Assembly (NCBI RefSeq): GCF_003390925.1
Contig: NZ_QUBS01000083.1
Coordinates: 1 to 64,000, forward strand
DNA: 64,000 bases
Reading direction: 5' to 3'
From: Trinickia diaoshuihuensis
GTDB lineage: Bacteria; Pseudomonadota; Gammaproteobacteria; Burkholderiales; Burkholderiaceae
Position numbers and translations under genes: made by a program. Under the pieces are notes generated by a model that was given only the letters and a program-made list of their open reading frames with translations, did no database searches and was not told the DNA's origin. Positions within the stretch are counted from its first letter, which is position 1. Every line of letters begins with the position of its first letter. Positions 17,147-26,575 of this stretch are shown here, one piece after another.

Positions 17147-20134
17147 CTAATCGCGCGGCACGCCTTCTTCCACGAGCAATGCGACCGGCAGTACGCTCAA
17201 GGCGTCGCGCAGATAGAGCTTGCCCGCCGCATCGGCTTTGGGCGCGGCCGGGCTGAGGCAGTCGAACAGCGCGCGCCCAGCAAGCGCCGCGGGCAGTGCA
17301 ATCGACGTATCTTCCCATTGCTCGGGATCGACGTGCGGAACATCGCGTGATGCCGAGACCAGCGAGGATGCGAGCCGAGTCGCGATGACGATCGCATACG
17401 CATCCCCGTGCTGCCGCGCGAACGCGATCGCATGGCGTGCACGCGGGCCCGTTACCGTCAGCGGAATATAAGAGCCTTCCAGAAACAGCGCCGGCGACAC
17501 GGCGCGCAAGGTCAGCGCGCGATGCACGATGCCGAGCTTGACGCGGCCGTCGCGCCAGTTCGGTAATTGATCGCTCGGCGGCGTGTCGACGAGCAGGCGG
17601 TGGCGTTCGCCGAAGTCGACGGGCCGGCGATTGTCGGGATCGACGAGGCTGAAATCCCAAAGCTCGGTGCCTTGATACAAGTCGGGCACCCCCGGGCATG
17701 TCATGCGCAAGAGCGTCTGCGTCAGGCTATTGATCGCGCCCGCGCGTGCGATCCTGCCCACGAACGACGACAGTTCGCGCAGGAAACCGTCGCGCCGCTG
17801 CGGCGCCAGGATGTCGAACAGAAATGCCCGCGACGCTGCTTCATACGCTTCGTCGTTCGCATGCCAGCTCGTTTGCAGCTTCGCTTCGCGTGAGGCCTTC
17901 AATTGCCATACCGCAATGCGTTCCGCGAAGGCTTGCACCCCTTGCTCGTCCGCGTGATCGAGTCCGTAAGGCCAGGCGCCCACCAGCGTTTGATAGAGCA
18001 TGGCCTCGGCGGCCGGACCCGGCGCCCAGTCGGGAAGCGTCCCGGGCAGCGGGGTACACGCGAGCGAGAGACCGGCCGATGCGGCCTGTCCGGTATCGTC
18101 GGGCGTTTCGGCTACGCGACCAGCGTCGGCCTCGGCGTTCTCCGCGTCACCGCCCGTTCCGGTGAGATCCTGTTTGGCATCGAACGCGCGACGGTGCGGA
18201 GCGTTCAGCGTCGACCAAGCGCGCAACGTGGCGGTCCATTCCTCCGCCATTTCGCTGAGCACGGCGAGCCGCGCGCGCACGTCTTCTCCGCGCTTGTGAT
18301 CATGCGTGGCGGTCGTGATCAGGGCATGCGCAAAGCGCTGAGCCCGTTCGAGATTGGCGGCATGAAACGCATCGACGTCGAGCGCGAACTCGCCCGGGTC
18401 GGCGCCGACTTCGTTGCGCGAGAGCAAGCGGCCATAACGATAAAAGACGGTGTCCTCCAGCGCCTTCGCCGCCAAGGGTGCTGTGACTTGCGCGAAAAGC
18501 GTCGCGGCCGTGCGCCGCTCCCGGTGCGCGAGCCCATTGGCAGCCGCGGTCGCGGCTCCGTTCGCGTCGCCCACGCGGTTATCGCTGCTCGGGCCGTTCA
18601 GCGATGCCGCGACGTAGGCTAGTACCGGGTGGTCGCCGCGAGCGAGCGAGCGGCGCGCGCCGTCGAGCGCTTGACGGAAATACGCTTCGTCGGCGCTCGT
18701 GCGCGCGCCGCCTAACGGATACATCCGGTAGACCGGAAAGTGCGCGGCCAATTCGGCCAGTACGCGGCGGATGGACGTGTAGGTGAAATCGCGGCTCGCC
18801 GGCTGCTCTCGTGCGATACGATGCATGCCGCGGGCCGCCCGGTCCAGTTCCGCGGACAAATTTTCCGCGAGGATCTTGCGCCGCGCCTGGCAAACGAGTT
18901 CCGCGTAAGGTTCGTTGGATCCGGAAAGCTCGTTCCACGTCGCCGTCAGCGTCGGCTCGCCGCGCGGATCGTGCAGCAGGGCGCCGACGTCGTTCATGAA
19001 GTCGTAGCCGGTGGTGCCGTCCACGCCCCAATCGCTCGGCAGCGCCTCGCCGCGTGCCAGGATCTTTTCGACGACGACATAGGGGCGCGACCCATCGAGT
19101 TGCGGCGGCCGTTCCGATTCGCGCTCGACGAGCTTTTCGCGCAGCCGTTGGCAATATTCGCGCGGGTCGACGAGGCCGTCGACGTGATCGATCCGTACGC
19201 CATCGATCACGCCTTGCGCGAATAGGCGCAACACGAGCGCATGCATCGCGTCGAACACCTCCATTCGCTCGGTGCGCATAGCCGCCAGCGTGCCGATGTC
19301 GAAAAAGCGGCGCCAATTGACTTCGTCGGCCGCCGTCCGCCACCACGCGAGGCGAAAGAATTGGCGTTCCAGCAATCGATGCAAGCGCTCGCGCGAGGCG
19401 GCCGCGTTCGGCGCATAGGCGGCCAGGGCCGCGTCGAACGGTTGCGATCCGTGCGCCGATGCGAAAGCGCGCAGCGCTTCGCGCGCGGCTTGGGCGAGGG
19501 AGCGCTGCTCGGGCTGAACCGTCAAGCCCTCGAAGTGTTCGGCGAGCGCCGTGAGTTCGGGGTGATGAGCATGCGCGGCACCGCGCAAGATAAGCGGGTA
19601 GTCCACGGGGCAAATCGGAAATCGATGCTCGCCGTAGGTGACGAAGAACCGGCCTTGGCCGGCATCGAACGAGAGAACGATACGGCCTGCCGCGAGTTCT
19701 TCGCCATAAGGCGCGCCCAAGCATGGCGCCAGGACTTTGCCGCGCAGCGCCGGATCGGGCGAGTGCCAATCGATATCGAAATAACGGGCATGCGTAGCAT
19801 GCCGGCCCCATTCCAAAATGTCGAGCCACCATGCGTTATGACCGCCCGCGATGCCCATATGGTTCGGCACGATGTCGGCGATGAGCCCCATCTGCCGCGC
19901 ATGGACCGCGTCGGCCAAGCGCAGCAGTCCGGGCTCGCCGCCGAGTTCGGGGTTCACGCGCGTGTAGTCGATCGTGTCGTAGCCGTGCATCGAGCCGGGC
20001 ACCGATACGGTGATCGGCGACAAGTAAAGGTGGCTCACGCCGAGCGCGGCGAAGTAATCGACGTGCGCGAGCGCGTCGTCGAACGTGAAGCCTCGATGCA
20101 GTTGAAGGCGTAGCGTGGAGCGCGGGACGGTCAT
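17147..20134 (-). CDS. treY: malto-oligosyltrehalose synthase
   Basis: 995 residues from the ATG at 20134, whose ATGA overlaps the malQ stop; the frame continues upstream but the MTVPRSTLRLQLH start fits the family. GH13 landmarks: DIVPNHMGI, VRIDHVDGLVDP (Asp316, nucleophile), VVVEKILARGEALP (Glu356, acid) and TATHDHKRGEDVRAR. It turns the reducing-end maltose unit of a glucan into a trehalosyl end, which TreZ then cuts off. It is longer than many TreY proteins (700-900 residues), with an insertion in the latter half. Last gene of the operon. Confidence 0.96.
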   Translation of the reverse strand: MTVPRSTLRLQLHRGFTFDDALAHVDYFAALGVSHLYLSPITVSVPGSMHGYDTIDYTRVNPELGGEPGLLRLADAVHARQMGLIADIVPNHMGIAGGHNAWWLDILEWGRHATHARYFDIDWHSPDPALRGKVLAPCLGAPYGEELAAGRIVLSFDAGQGRFFVTYGEHRFPICPVDYPLILRGAAHAHHPELTALAEHFEGLTVQPEQRSLAQAAREALRAFASAHGSQPFDAALAAYAPNAAASRERLHRLLERQFFRLAWWRTAADEVNWRRFFDIGTLAAMRTERMEVFDAMHALVLRLFAQGVIDGVRIDHVDGLVDPREYCQRLREKLVERESERPPQLDGSRPYVVVEKILARGEALPSDWGVDGTTGYDFMNDVGALLHDPRGEPTLTATWNELSGSNEPYAELVCQARRKILAENLSAELDRAARGMHRIAREQPASRDFTYTSIRRVLAELAAHFPVYRMYPLGGARTSADEAYFRQALDGARRSLARGDHPVLAYVAASLNGPSSDNRVGDANGAATAAANGLAHRERRTAATLFAQVTAPLAAKALEDTVFYRYGRLLSRNEVGADPGEFALDVDAFHAANLERAQRFAHALITTATHDHKRGEDVRARLAVLSEMAEEWTATLRAWSTLNAPHRRAFDAKQDLTGTGGDAENAEADAGRVAETPDDTGQAASAGLSLACTPLPGTLPDWAPGPAAEAMLYQTLVGAWPYGLDHADEQGVQAFAERIAVWQLKASREAKLQTSWHANDEAYEAASRAFLFDILAPQRRDGFLRELSSFVGRIARAGAINSLTQTLLRMTCPGVPDLYQGTELWDFSLVDPDNRRPVDFGERHRLLVDTPPSDQLPNWRDGRVKLGIVHRALTLRAVSPALFLEGSYIPLTVTGPRARHAIAFARQHGDAYAIVIATRLASSLVSASRDVPHVDPEQWEDTSIALPAALAGRALFDCLSPAAPKADAAGKLYLRDALSVLPVALLVEEGVPRD

Positions 20135-22392
20135 GGCGTGCGGGACGGTTCTGGGGCGGGGCCGTTGCGAGGGCGCGCGGCGCTCGTGCGCCTGCTCGCC
20201 AAGGCGAGCAAACGATCGGTCAGCGCGCCGCCGCCGAACAGTGCGTCGATCGGCGCGGCGAGGCGCCGGCGCCAATTCGGGTGCTCGTCGACGGAGCCCG
20301 GGAGGTTGGGTTGTTCGGCGAGGCCCAGCAGGTCCTCGAGCGGATAGAGGGCGAGCGGCGCCGGCGTCGATGCGACGAAGGCCAGCGCTTCATCCACGGG
20401 CGCCTGCTCCTTCGGGGGCGCGCCCACGTCGGCAGGGGCGACGCCCGCTTGCTGGAACGCGCGCCACAACGCATGACGATCGGCCGCGCGTTCGGCATTG
20501 GCCAGCGCGACGGGGTCGCGGCCGTCGGCGCGCGGGGCGGTCTGGCCGATCTTGTCGCGCCAGACGATATCGTGGCCGCTCCACCAGCCGGCGACGGTCG
20601 GCAGGTCGTGCGTCGTCGTCATGGCGAGCGAGGTGCGGCTCCAGCGCGCGGGCGGCGTGAAGCTGCCGCCGTCCTCGCTGCGCTCGAACCAAAGCACGCT
20701 CATGCCGAGCAGCCCGTGGCGCGCGAGACGCTCGCGAAATCCCTCGGGAACGGTACCGAGGTCTTCCCCGACGACGATCGCGCGATGACGCGCCGATTCG
20801 AGCGCGATGAGCCGCAGCAGATCGGTGATCGGATAGCGCAGGTAGGCGCCATCGGCCGCGCTTGCGCCTTCGGGGACGAGCCATAAGCGTTGTAGGCCAA
20901 GGACGTGATCGATACGCAAGCCGCCGCCATAGGCGAACGTCGCGCGCAGCATATCGATGAATGCACTGAATCCTTGCATGCGCATGGCGCGCGGCGAGAA
21001 CGTCGTAAGTCCCCACGCTTGGCCGGCTTGGTTGAACAGATCGGGCGGCGCACCGACGGAAACGCCACGCAGCATGTCGTCCGGGTAGGACCAGGCATGG
21101 CTGCCGGCACCGTCGCAACCGACGGCGAGGTCGGCCACCAACCCGATCGCCATGCCGCCCTCGCGCGCCGCCTGATGGGCGCCGCTCAATCCCTTGGCGG
21201 CGAGCCACTGTAAGAACACGTGGAAATCGACTTCGTGACGATGCTCGCGCGCGAATTCGTCTACCTCGGGCCGGCGCGGATCCGTGAGCGCGGCGGGCCA
21301 GTCCCGCCAGTGTCCGATGCCGTGCGAGCCGCGCTGGAGCGCATCGATGGCTTCGAAACGCGCATGGTCCTCGAGCGCGCGCGCGCCTCGCGTGCGGAAC
21401 GCCTCGAACTCTTTCGCGAGCGGCGCCGCCGCGATGCGCTCGTGACGGCAGAACTGCTCGTAGAGCGCGCGTAGCAGCGTGAGCCGCAACCGCAACCCGC
21501 CGGGCCAATCGATGAGCGGCAGCGCCTCGAGCGCGGCCCATTGCTGTCGAGGGGAAGCGCCGCCGTCGGCCGAGACCGTATCCAGGGCCGCTTCGAAGGC
21601 CTGTTGTCCGAGGACCGCTGAAGGATCGATATGGCCGACGTTCAGAAACAGCCTGGACGACGGCGCGTACGGACTGAATTTGTGCGGATCCGCGCTGAAC
21701 ATGGCGTGCGTGGGGCTGATCGCCAAGGCGTCCGCGCCTTCGGCCGCGCTGCGTCGCGCGAATTGCGCAAGCGCCGTAAAGTCGCCGATGCCGCCGTCGC
21801 CGGCCCGGCGCAAACCGTAGAGCTGCGCGCCGATACCCCAAATCGCCGCGGCGCGCGGCGCATCGGCATCGCTGCGGCGCGCGCGCTTGCCGTTCGCCGT
21901 CGCCGCATCGCGGCAGGCGTCTTGCACGGTATAACAGCGCTGCGGCGCGACGGCCAAGCGAACGCGTTGATCGCCGAATTCGAGCGTGTGATAGCCGGGC
22001 TCGGCGATCGGCGCGAGCAGTGCGGTCTCTCCCTTGGGCAGGCCCAAACGCCCTTCGACGATACCGCCGTTCTCCAGCTCGATGCGATAGGCCACGCCGG
22101 ACCGGTTCGGGGAAACGGGAATCGCGGTGGCGCGATGGCATTCGGCCGTCACGAGCGGTGGCAGCGTCTGCGAGGCGCGCTCCGCATCGAGCATGGCCAG
22201 CGTTTGCCGGGCTTCGTCGGCCGTCGCGCAGGGCAGTCCCAGCGCGTTCAGCAGCGTCGCCAGCGTTTCAGGCCTGACGCGCTGAGTACGCTTGTTCGCG
22301 TCTTCCCAATGCACTTCGAAGCCGACGCGCGTGGCGATCTTCTCGATCGCATCTTTGCCGAGCGGGGACGACGACGTTCCGGGTCCGCTCAT
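20131..22392 (-). CDS. malQ: 4-alpha-glucanotransferase (amylomaltase)
   Basis: 753 residues from ATG 22392, which overlaps the treZ stop by 4 bp; the open frame upstream to 23064 is a shadow of treZ. GH77 motifs: GGLRIDHVLGLQRLW (nucleophile Asp), VGEDLGTVP (acid Glu) and TTTHDLPTVAGWW. An N-terminal extension of about 170 residues precedes the catalytic barrel, as in the long bacterial MalQ type. It disproportionates malto-oligosaccharides released by debranching. Confidence 0.95.
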   Translation of the reverse strand: MSGPGTSSSPLGKDAIEKIATRVGFEVHWEDANKRTQRVRPETLATLLNALGLPCATADEARQTLAMLDAERASQTLPPLVTAECHRATAIPVSPNRSGVAYRIELENGGIVEGRLGLPKGETALLAPIAEPGYHTLEFGDQRVRLAVAPQRCYTVQDACRDAATANGKRARRSDADAPRAAAIWGIGAQLYGLRRAGDGGIGDFTALAQFARRSAAEGADALAISPTHAMFSADPHKFSPYAPSSRLFLNVGHIDPSAVLGQQAFEAALDTVSADGGASPRQQWAALEALPLIDWPGGLRLRLTLLRALYEQFCRHERIAAAPLAKEFEAFRTRGARALEDHARFEAIDALQRGSHGIGHWRDWPAALTDPRRPEVDEFAREHRHEVDFHVFLQWLAAKGLSGAHQAAREGGMAIGLVADLAVGCDGAGSHAWSYPDDMLRGVSVGAPPDLFNQAGQAWGLTTFSPRAMRMQGFSAFIDMLRATFAYGGGLRIDHVLGLQRLWLVPEGASAADGAYLRYPITDLLRLIALESARHRAIVVGEDLGTVPEGFRERLARHGLLGMSVLWFERSEDGGSFTPPARWSRTSLAMTTTHDLPTVAGWWSGHDIVWRDKIGQTAPRADGRDPVALANAERAADRHALWRAFQQAGVAPADVGAPPKEQAPVDEALAFVASTPAPLALYPLEDLLGLAEQPNLPGSVDEHPNWRRRLAAPIDALFGGGALTDRLLALASRRTSAARPRNGPAPEPSRTP

Positions 22393-24299
22393 GCCGTGCC
22401 CCCTCCCGATGCCGGAGTGCGTGCGTCGTGCGAGAGTGCGAAGGCGTTGACGTCGCCCGTCAGCCAAGCGACGCACGAATAGCCGGGCAAGTGGTATAGC
22501 TCGATGCTGTCGCGAGCGCGCGGCGGCGTTTCGAAGATGACCCGGCCGTCGGGGCGTTGATCGAATGGCAGCGTGTCGGACGACAAATTCAGCGCGATCG
22601 TCAGCGTCTCGCCGTCGCCCAACCGCCAGCGCGCGAGCAACGCATTGGCGTCGTGGCCGACTTCCGTGCGCAACAGCGAAACGCCGTCCGAGCGCGTGCC
22701 TTTCAGGCGCGGTGCGATCAATTTCGCGCGCACGGTCAGCGCCGAGCGGTAGAAGTGCAGCCACGCGTCGCGTTCGCCGCGGGCGGCGTTCGGCTCTTCC
22801 TCCGTGGGTGGGGAGGACAGGGCGAACGTTTGGACGGCGTTCGGATCCGGGATGCGCGCGCGCCGCTCGGGATCCGTGAACGCGGAGAACTTGGCGAATT
22901 CGCGCCGCCGGCCTTCGCGCACGGCTTCGGACAGTTCGCCCGCGTAATCGGTGAAGTAGAGGAAAGGCTGCGTCGAGCCGAATTCTTCCTCCATGAACAG
23001 CATTGGAATTTGCGGCGAGAGCAGTAGCAGCGCCGTGGCCGCGAGCAACGCCTGCGGCGCGCACAGGGTGCGCAGGCGCTCGCCGAACGCACGGTTGCCG
23101 ATCTGGTCGTGGTTCTGCAAGAACATGACGAACGCCGTAGGCCGTAGCGCCGCGCTCGGCTCGCCGCGCGGTGCGCCGTCATGGATCGGCGAGGGATCGC
23201 CTTGGTAGACGAAACCCTCCGATAGCACGCGTGCGAGCTTGGCGATGGGACGCTCCGCGTAGGCTCGGTAGTACCCTTCGTGTTCGCCCGTAAGCAGCAC
23301 GTGCAGCGTGTTGTGCGCATCGTCGTTCCACTGCGCGTCGAAATGCGTCTGCAAGAGACTCGCCGTGTTGTGCTCGTTTTCGAGCACCAGATGGATATGC
23401 CGTCCGCGCTCCGTCGAGGCGCGTACGCGGTCGGACAGCTCGCGCAGCCAGCCGTCGTCGCCGATGGCATGGACGGCGTCCAGGCGCAAGCCGTCGAAGC
23501 GGTATTCGTGCAGCCAATAGAGCGCGTTCTGAATGAAGAATTCGCGCACTTCGGTGCGGCGGAAATCGATGGCGGGACCCCACGGCGTCGTCACGTCGTC
23601 GCGGAAGAACGCCTTCGCGTATTGCGCCAAGTAGTTGCCGTCCGCGCCGAAGTGGTTGTAGACCACGTCGATCAACACCGCGAGCCCTAACTCGTGCGCC
23701 TGGTCGATCAGCGCTTTCAAGTCTTCGGGGTGTCCATACGCGGAATCGGGTGCGAAAGGCAACACGCCGTCGTAGCCCCAGTTGCGCAGGCCGGAGAAGT
23801 CGTTCAGCGGCATCAGTTCGATGGCCGTGACGCCCAATTGCGCTAGATGAGGCAGGCGCCGAGCAACGTTCGCATAGCCGCCCAGCGCCCCGACGTGCAA
23901 TTCGTAGATGACCATCTGTTCCCACGGCCGGCCGCGCCACTCGGGATGCCGCCATCGATAAGCGAGTGGATCGACGACTTCGCTCGGCCCATGCACGTCG
24001 TCCGGTTGAAAGCGCGATGCGGGATCGGGTACGGCCAAATCGCCGTCGAGCCGATAGCGATAGAGCGTGCCGGCCCCGCATTCGGCCTGGCCTTCGAACC
24101 AGCCGTCGCCGGCGGGCGTCATGTCGACGACGCCCGCCTTGCCGTCATATTCGTATTCCACACGTACGGCGGCGCACGACGGCGCCCAAAGCCGAAACTG
24201 GGTCCGCGATGCTTCGTTCGCGCCGGCGCGAATCAACTCGGCGCCGAACGTCAGCCGATGCGCGCGGCGATCGTGCGAATCGGTTTTGTCATCAGACAT
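22389..24299 (-). CDS. treZ: malto-oligosyltrehalose trehalohydrolase
   Basis: 636 residues. An N-terminal beta-sandwich (FRLWAPSCAAVRVEYEYDG) is followed by the GH13 barrel with YRFDGLRLDAVHAIGD (Asp274), LVLENEHNT (Glu307) and FLQNHDQIGN. It releases free trehalose from the product of TreY. The stop overlaps the malQ start by 4 bp and a 50-bp spacer separates it from glgX. That spacer and the glgX end carry a small direct repeat (CGTCAATCGT at 24334 and 24348). Confidence 0.95.
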   Translation of the reverse strand: MSDDKTDSHDRRAHRLTFGAELIRAGANEASRTQFRLWAPSCAAVRVEYEYDGKAGVVDMTPAGDGWFEGQAECGAGTLYRYRLDGDLAVPDPASRFQPDDVHGPSEVVDPLAYRWRHPEWRGRPWEQMVIYELHVGALGGYANVARRLPHLAQLGVTAIELMPLNDFSGLRNWGYDGVLPFAPDSAYGHPEDLKALIDQAHELGLAVLIDVVYNHFGADGNYLAQYAKAFFRDDVTTPWGPAIDFRRTEVREFFIQNALYWLHEYRFDGLRLDAVHAIGDDGWLRELSDRVRASTERGRHIHLVLENEHNTASLLQTHFDAQWNDDAHNTLHVLLTGEHEGYYRAYAERPIAKLARVLSEGFVYQGDPSPIHDGAPRGEPSAALRPTAFVMFLQNHDQIGNRAFGERLRTLCAPQALLAATALLLLSPQIPMLFMEEEFGSTQPFLYFTDYAGELSEAVREGRRREFAKFSAFTDPERRARIPDPNAVQTFALSSPPTEEEPNAARGERDAWLHFYRSALTVRAKLIAPRLKGTRSDGVSLLRTEVGHDANALLARWRLGDGETLTIALNLSSDTLPFDQRPDGRVIFETPPRARDSIELYHLPGYSCVAWLTGDVNAFALSHDARTPASGGGTA

Positions 24300-24349
24300 T
24301 ACAGCGGCTCCTTGGTCGGAAAGGCAGGACCCTCGTCAATCGTCAGTCG

Positions 24350-26497
24350 TCAATCGTGCGCGATGCGCTCGTCAGGGGACGTCATCGCGCCGTTCGTCGG
24401 CGCCGGCCTAGCGGCGAGCAGTACGAACCCATGAGCGCCGACTTGTAGCTGGCCGCCACCGAGCGGATGCTCCGCGGCTCCGGGGTCAGTGGTGTCGGCG
24501 AGCACAATCCATTCCAGGCTCGGCGCCGGCGGCACGAATGCAATTGCCTCGTGTGAGCCGTTGTGCATCAGGAGCAACACCTCGATATGCCCTTCGAGGT
24601 CCGGGCCCGCGCGGCGCAAGGTCAGCGCGCGCGCCTGCGGCGCCTGCCATGCGGCATCGGTTAGCGCCTCGCCGCGCTCGTCGAACCAGGCGACGTCCTT
24701 GATCCCGGGCAGCACGTCGGCATCGCCGCGCAGAAAGTGCGTATCGCGCAGCAACGGGTGTTGCCGGCGCAATGCGATCAGGCGCGACGTAAAGGCGGTT
24801 AGCGCCTGGCCTTCCTCGGATTCCGCGAGCGTCCAATCGAGCCACGAGAGCGCGTTATCCTGGCAATAAGCGTTGTTGTTGCCGCGCTGACTGCGTCCGA
24901 ACTCGTCGCCGGCCGCGAGCATCGGCGTGCCGAGCGACGTGAAGACACTCGCAAGCATCGATCGTGCAACCCGCGCGCGCATCGCGGCGATCGAGGCGTC
25001 GCCGGTCGGACCTTCCACGCCCCAGTTCGCGCTGCAATTCTCGTTGTGGCCGTCGGCGTTGTTTTCGCCGTTCGCTTCGTTGTGCTTGCGTTCGTATGAA
25101 ACGACGTCGGCCAGCGTGAAGCCGTCGTGCGAGGCGACGTAATTGACCGATGCCCAAGGCCGCCTGAACCGGTGATTGAACAGTTCGGCCGAGCCGGCGA
25201 TACGCGCGGCGAGTTCGGCGCGCATCCCTTCGTCGCCGCGCCAGAAGCGTCGAATGCAATCGCGGAATTTATCGTTCCACTCGCCAAAGCCCGGCGGATG
25301 ACGTCCGACTTGATAGCCGCCCGGACCGACATCCCACGGCTCCGAAATCAGTTTGCGTTGCGACAGCACCGGGTCTTGGCGAATGACGTCGAAGAAGCCC
25401 GAGCCCGGATCGAATCCGGTCCCCTCGCGCCCTAGCGTGACGCCCAGATCGAAGCGGAATCCGTCGATATGGAAGGCGTTGACCCAATAGCGCAACGAAT
25501 CGATGACCATTTGCAACACGCGCGGATGCGACAGATTGAGCGTGTTGCCGCAGCCCGTATCGTTGATGTAGTGACGCTCGTCGCCCGGGATGAGCCGGTA
25601 GTAGCTCGCATTGTCGAACCCGCGCCAGGACACCGTGGGACCGAGCTCGTTGCCTTCGCAGGTGTGGTTGTAGACGACGTCGAGAATGACTTCGATACCG
25701 GCCGCGTGCAATTGCCGCACGGCAATGCGCATTTCGTTCAAACGCCGCGTCGAGAGGTACGACGCATGCGGCGCGAAAAACGCAGCCGTGTTGTAGCCCC
25801 AGTAGTTCGTCAAGTTGCGTTCGAGCAAAAAGCGCTCGTCGAGAAACGCGTGAACCGGGAGCAGTTCGATGGCGGTGATGCCGAGTCGATGGAGATGATC
25901 GATAAAGCGCGGCGACGCGAGCGCGGCGAACGTGCCGCGATCGTGTGGACGGATATCGGGGTTGAGCATCGATACGCCGCGCAGATGCGCTTCGTAAATG
26001 ATGGTCTCGGGCCACGGCACATCGGGGCGCACGTCGCGCGACCAATCGAACGCTTCGTCGATGACCACGCACTTCGGTACGGCGGGCGCGGAATCGCGCT
26101 TATCGAATGAGAGGTCCTGACGGCTCGAATGCACGCGATAACCGAACAGCGCATCGGCCCAGCGGAACGGCCCCGTCAATTTCTTCGCGTACGGATCGAT
26201 CAATAGCTTCGCGGGATTGAAGCGATGGCCATACTGCGGCTGATAAGGACCGTGTGCGCGAAAACCGTAGACCGTGCCCGGATGCGCTCCAGGCAGGTAG
26301 CCGTGCCAAACCTCATCGGTGCATTCGGGCAGCGGCAGGCGCGCGAGTTCCTTGTGGCCCGCGGGATCGAACAAACATAGATCGATCTGCTGCGCATTGG
26401 CCGAGAACACGGCGAAATTCACACCGAGACCGTCCCACGTCGCGCCGAGCGGATACGGTGCGCCGGGTTCGAGCCGATCGGGTAACGAATTCGCCAT
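24350..26497 (-). CDS. glgX: glycogen debranching enzyme
   Basis: 715 residues, isoamylase/GlgX type. CBM48 occupies the N-terminus (GATWDGLGVNFAVFSANAQQ); catalytic blocks are IDGFRFDLGVTLGRE (Asp350), LISEPWDVG (Glu386) and ASHDGFTL (Asp458). It cleaves alpha-1,6 branches, supplying linear malto-oligosaccharides to MalQ and TreY. It follows glgB after 78 bp on the minus strand. Confidence 0.95.
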   Translation of the reverse strand: MANSLPDRLEPGAPYPLGATWDGLGVNFAVFSANAQQIDLCLFDPAGHKELARLPLPECTDEVWHGYLPGAHPGTVYGFRAHGPYQPQYGHRFNPAKLLIDPYAKKLTGPFRWADALFGYRVHSSRQDLSFDKRDSAPAVPKCVVIDEAFDWSRDVRPDVPWPETIIYEAHLRGVSMLNPDIRPHDRGTFAALASPRFIDHLHRLGITAIELLPVHAFLDERFLLERNLTNYWGYNTAAFFAPHASYLSTRRLNEMRIAVRQLHAAGIEVILDVVYNHTCEGNELGPTVSWRGFDNASYYRLIPGDERHYINDTGCGNTLNLSHPRVLQMVIDSLRYWVNAFHIDGFRFDLGVTLGREGTGFDPGSGFFDVIRQDPVLSQRKLISEPWDVGPGGYQVGRHPPGFGEWNDKFRDCIRRFWRGDEGMRAELAARIAGSAELFNHRFRRPWASVNYVASHDGFTLADVVSYERKHNEANGENNADGHNENCSANWGVEGPTGDASIAAMRARVARSMLASVFTSLGTPMLAAGDEFGRSQRGNNNAYCQDNALSWLDWTLAESEEGQALTAFTSRLIALRRQHPLLRDTHFLRGDADVLPGIKDVAWFDERGEALTDAAWQAPQARALTLRRAGPDLEGHIEVLLLMHNGSHEAIAFVPPAPSLEWIVLADTTDPGAAEHPLGGGQLQVGAHGFVLLAARPAPTNGAMTSPDERIAHD

Positions 26498-26575
26498 GCC
26501 GCGTCCTTATAGTCCATTTTTGTCGATGAGCGCAGCCGGAAACCACCCGGCCAAGCGATGCCGTCATGGCCGAGT

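Noticed and set aside
17147-23064. Long in-frame upstream extensions of treY (to 20275) and malQ (to 23064)
   Set aside because: Family N-termini and ATGA overlaps with the preceding stop codons fix the starts at 20134 and 22392; the extensions are Arg-rich shadows of neighbouring genes.
24334-24357. Direct repeat CGTCAATCGT at the glgX end
   Set aside because: Only two copies 14 bp apart overlapping a stop codon; too little to call a functional repeat or CRISPR-like unit.
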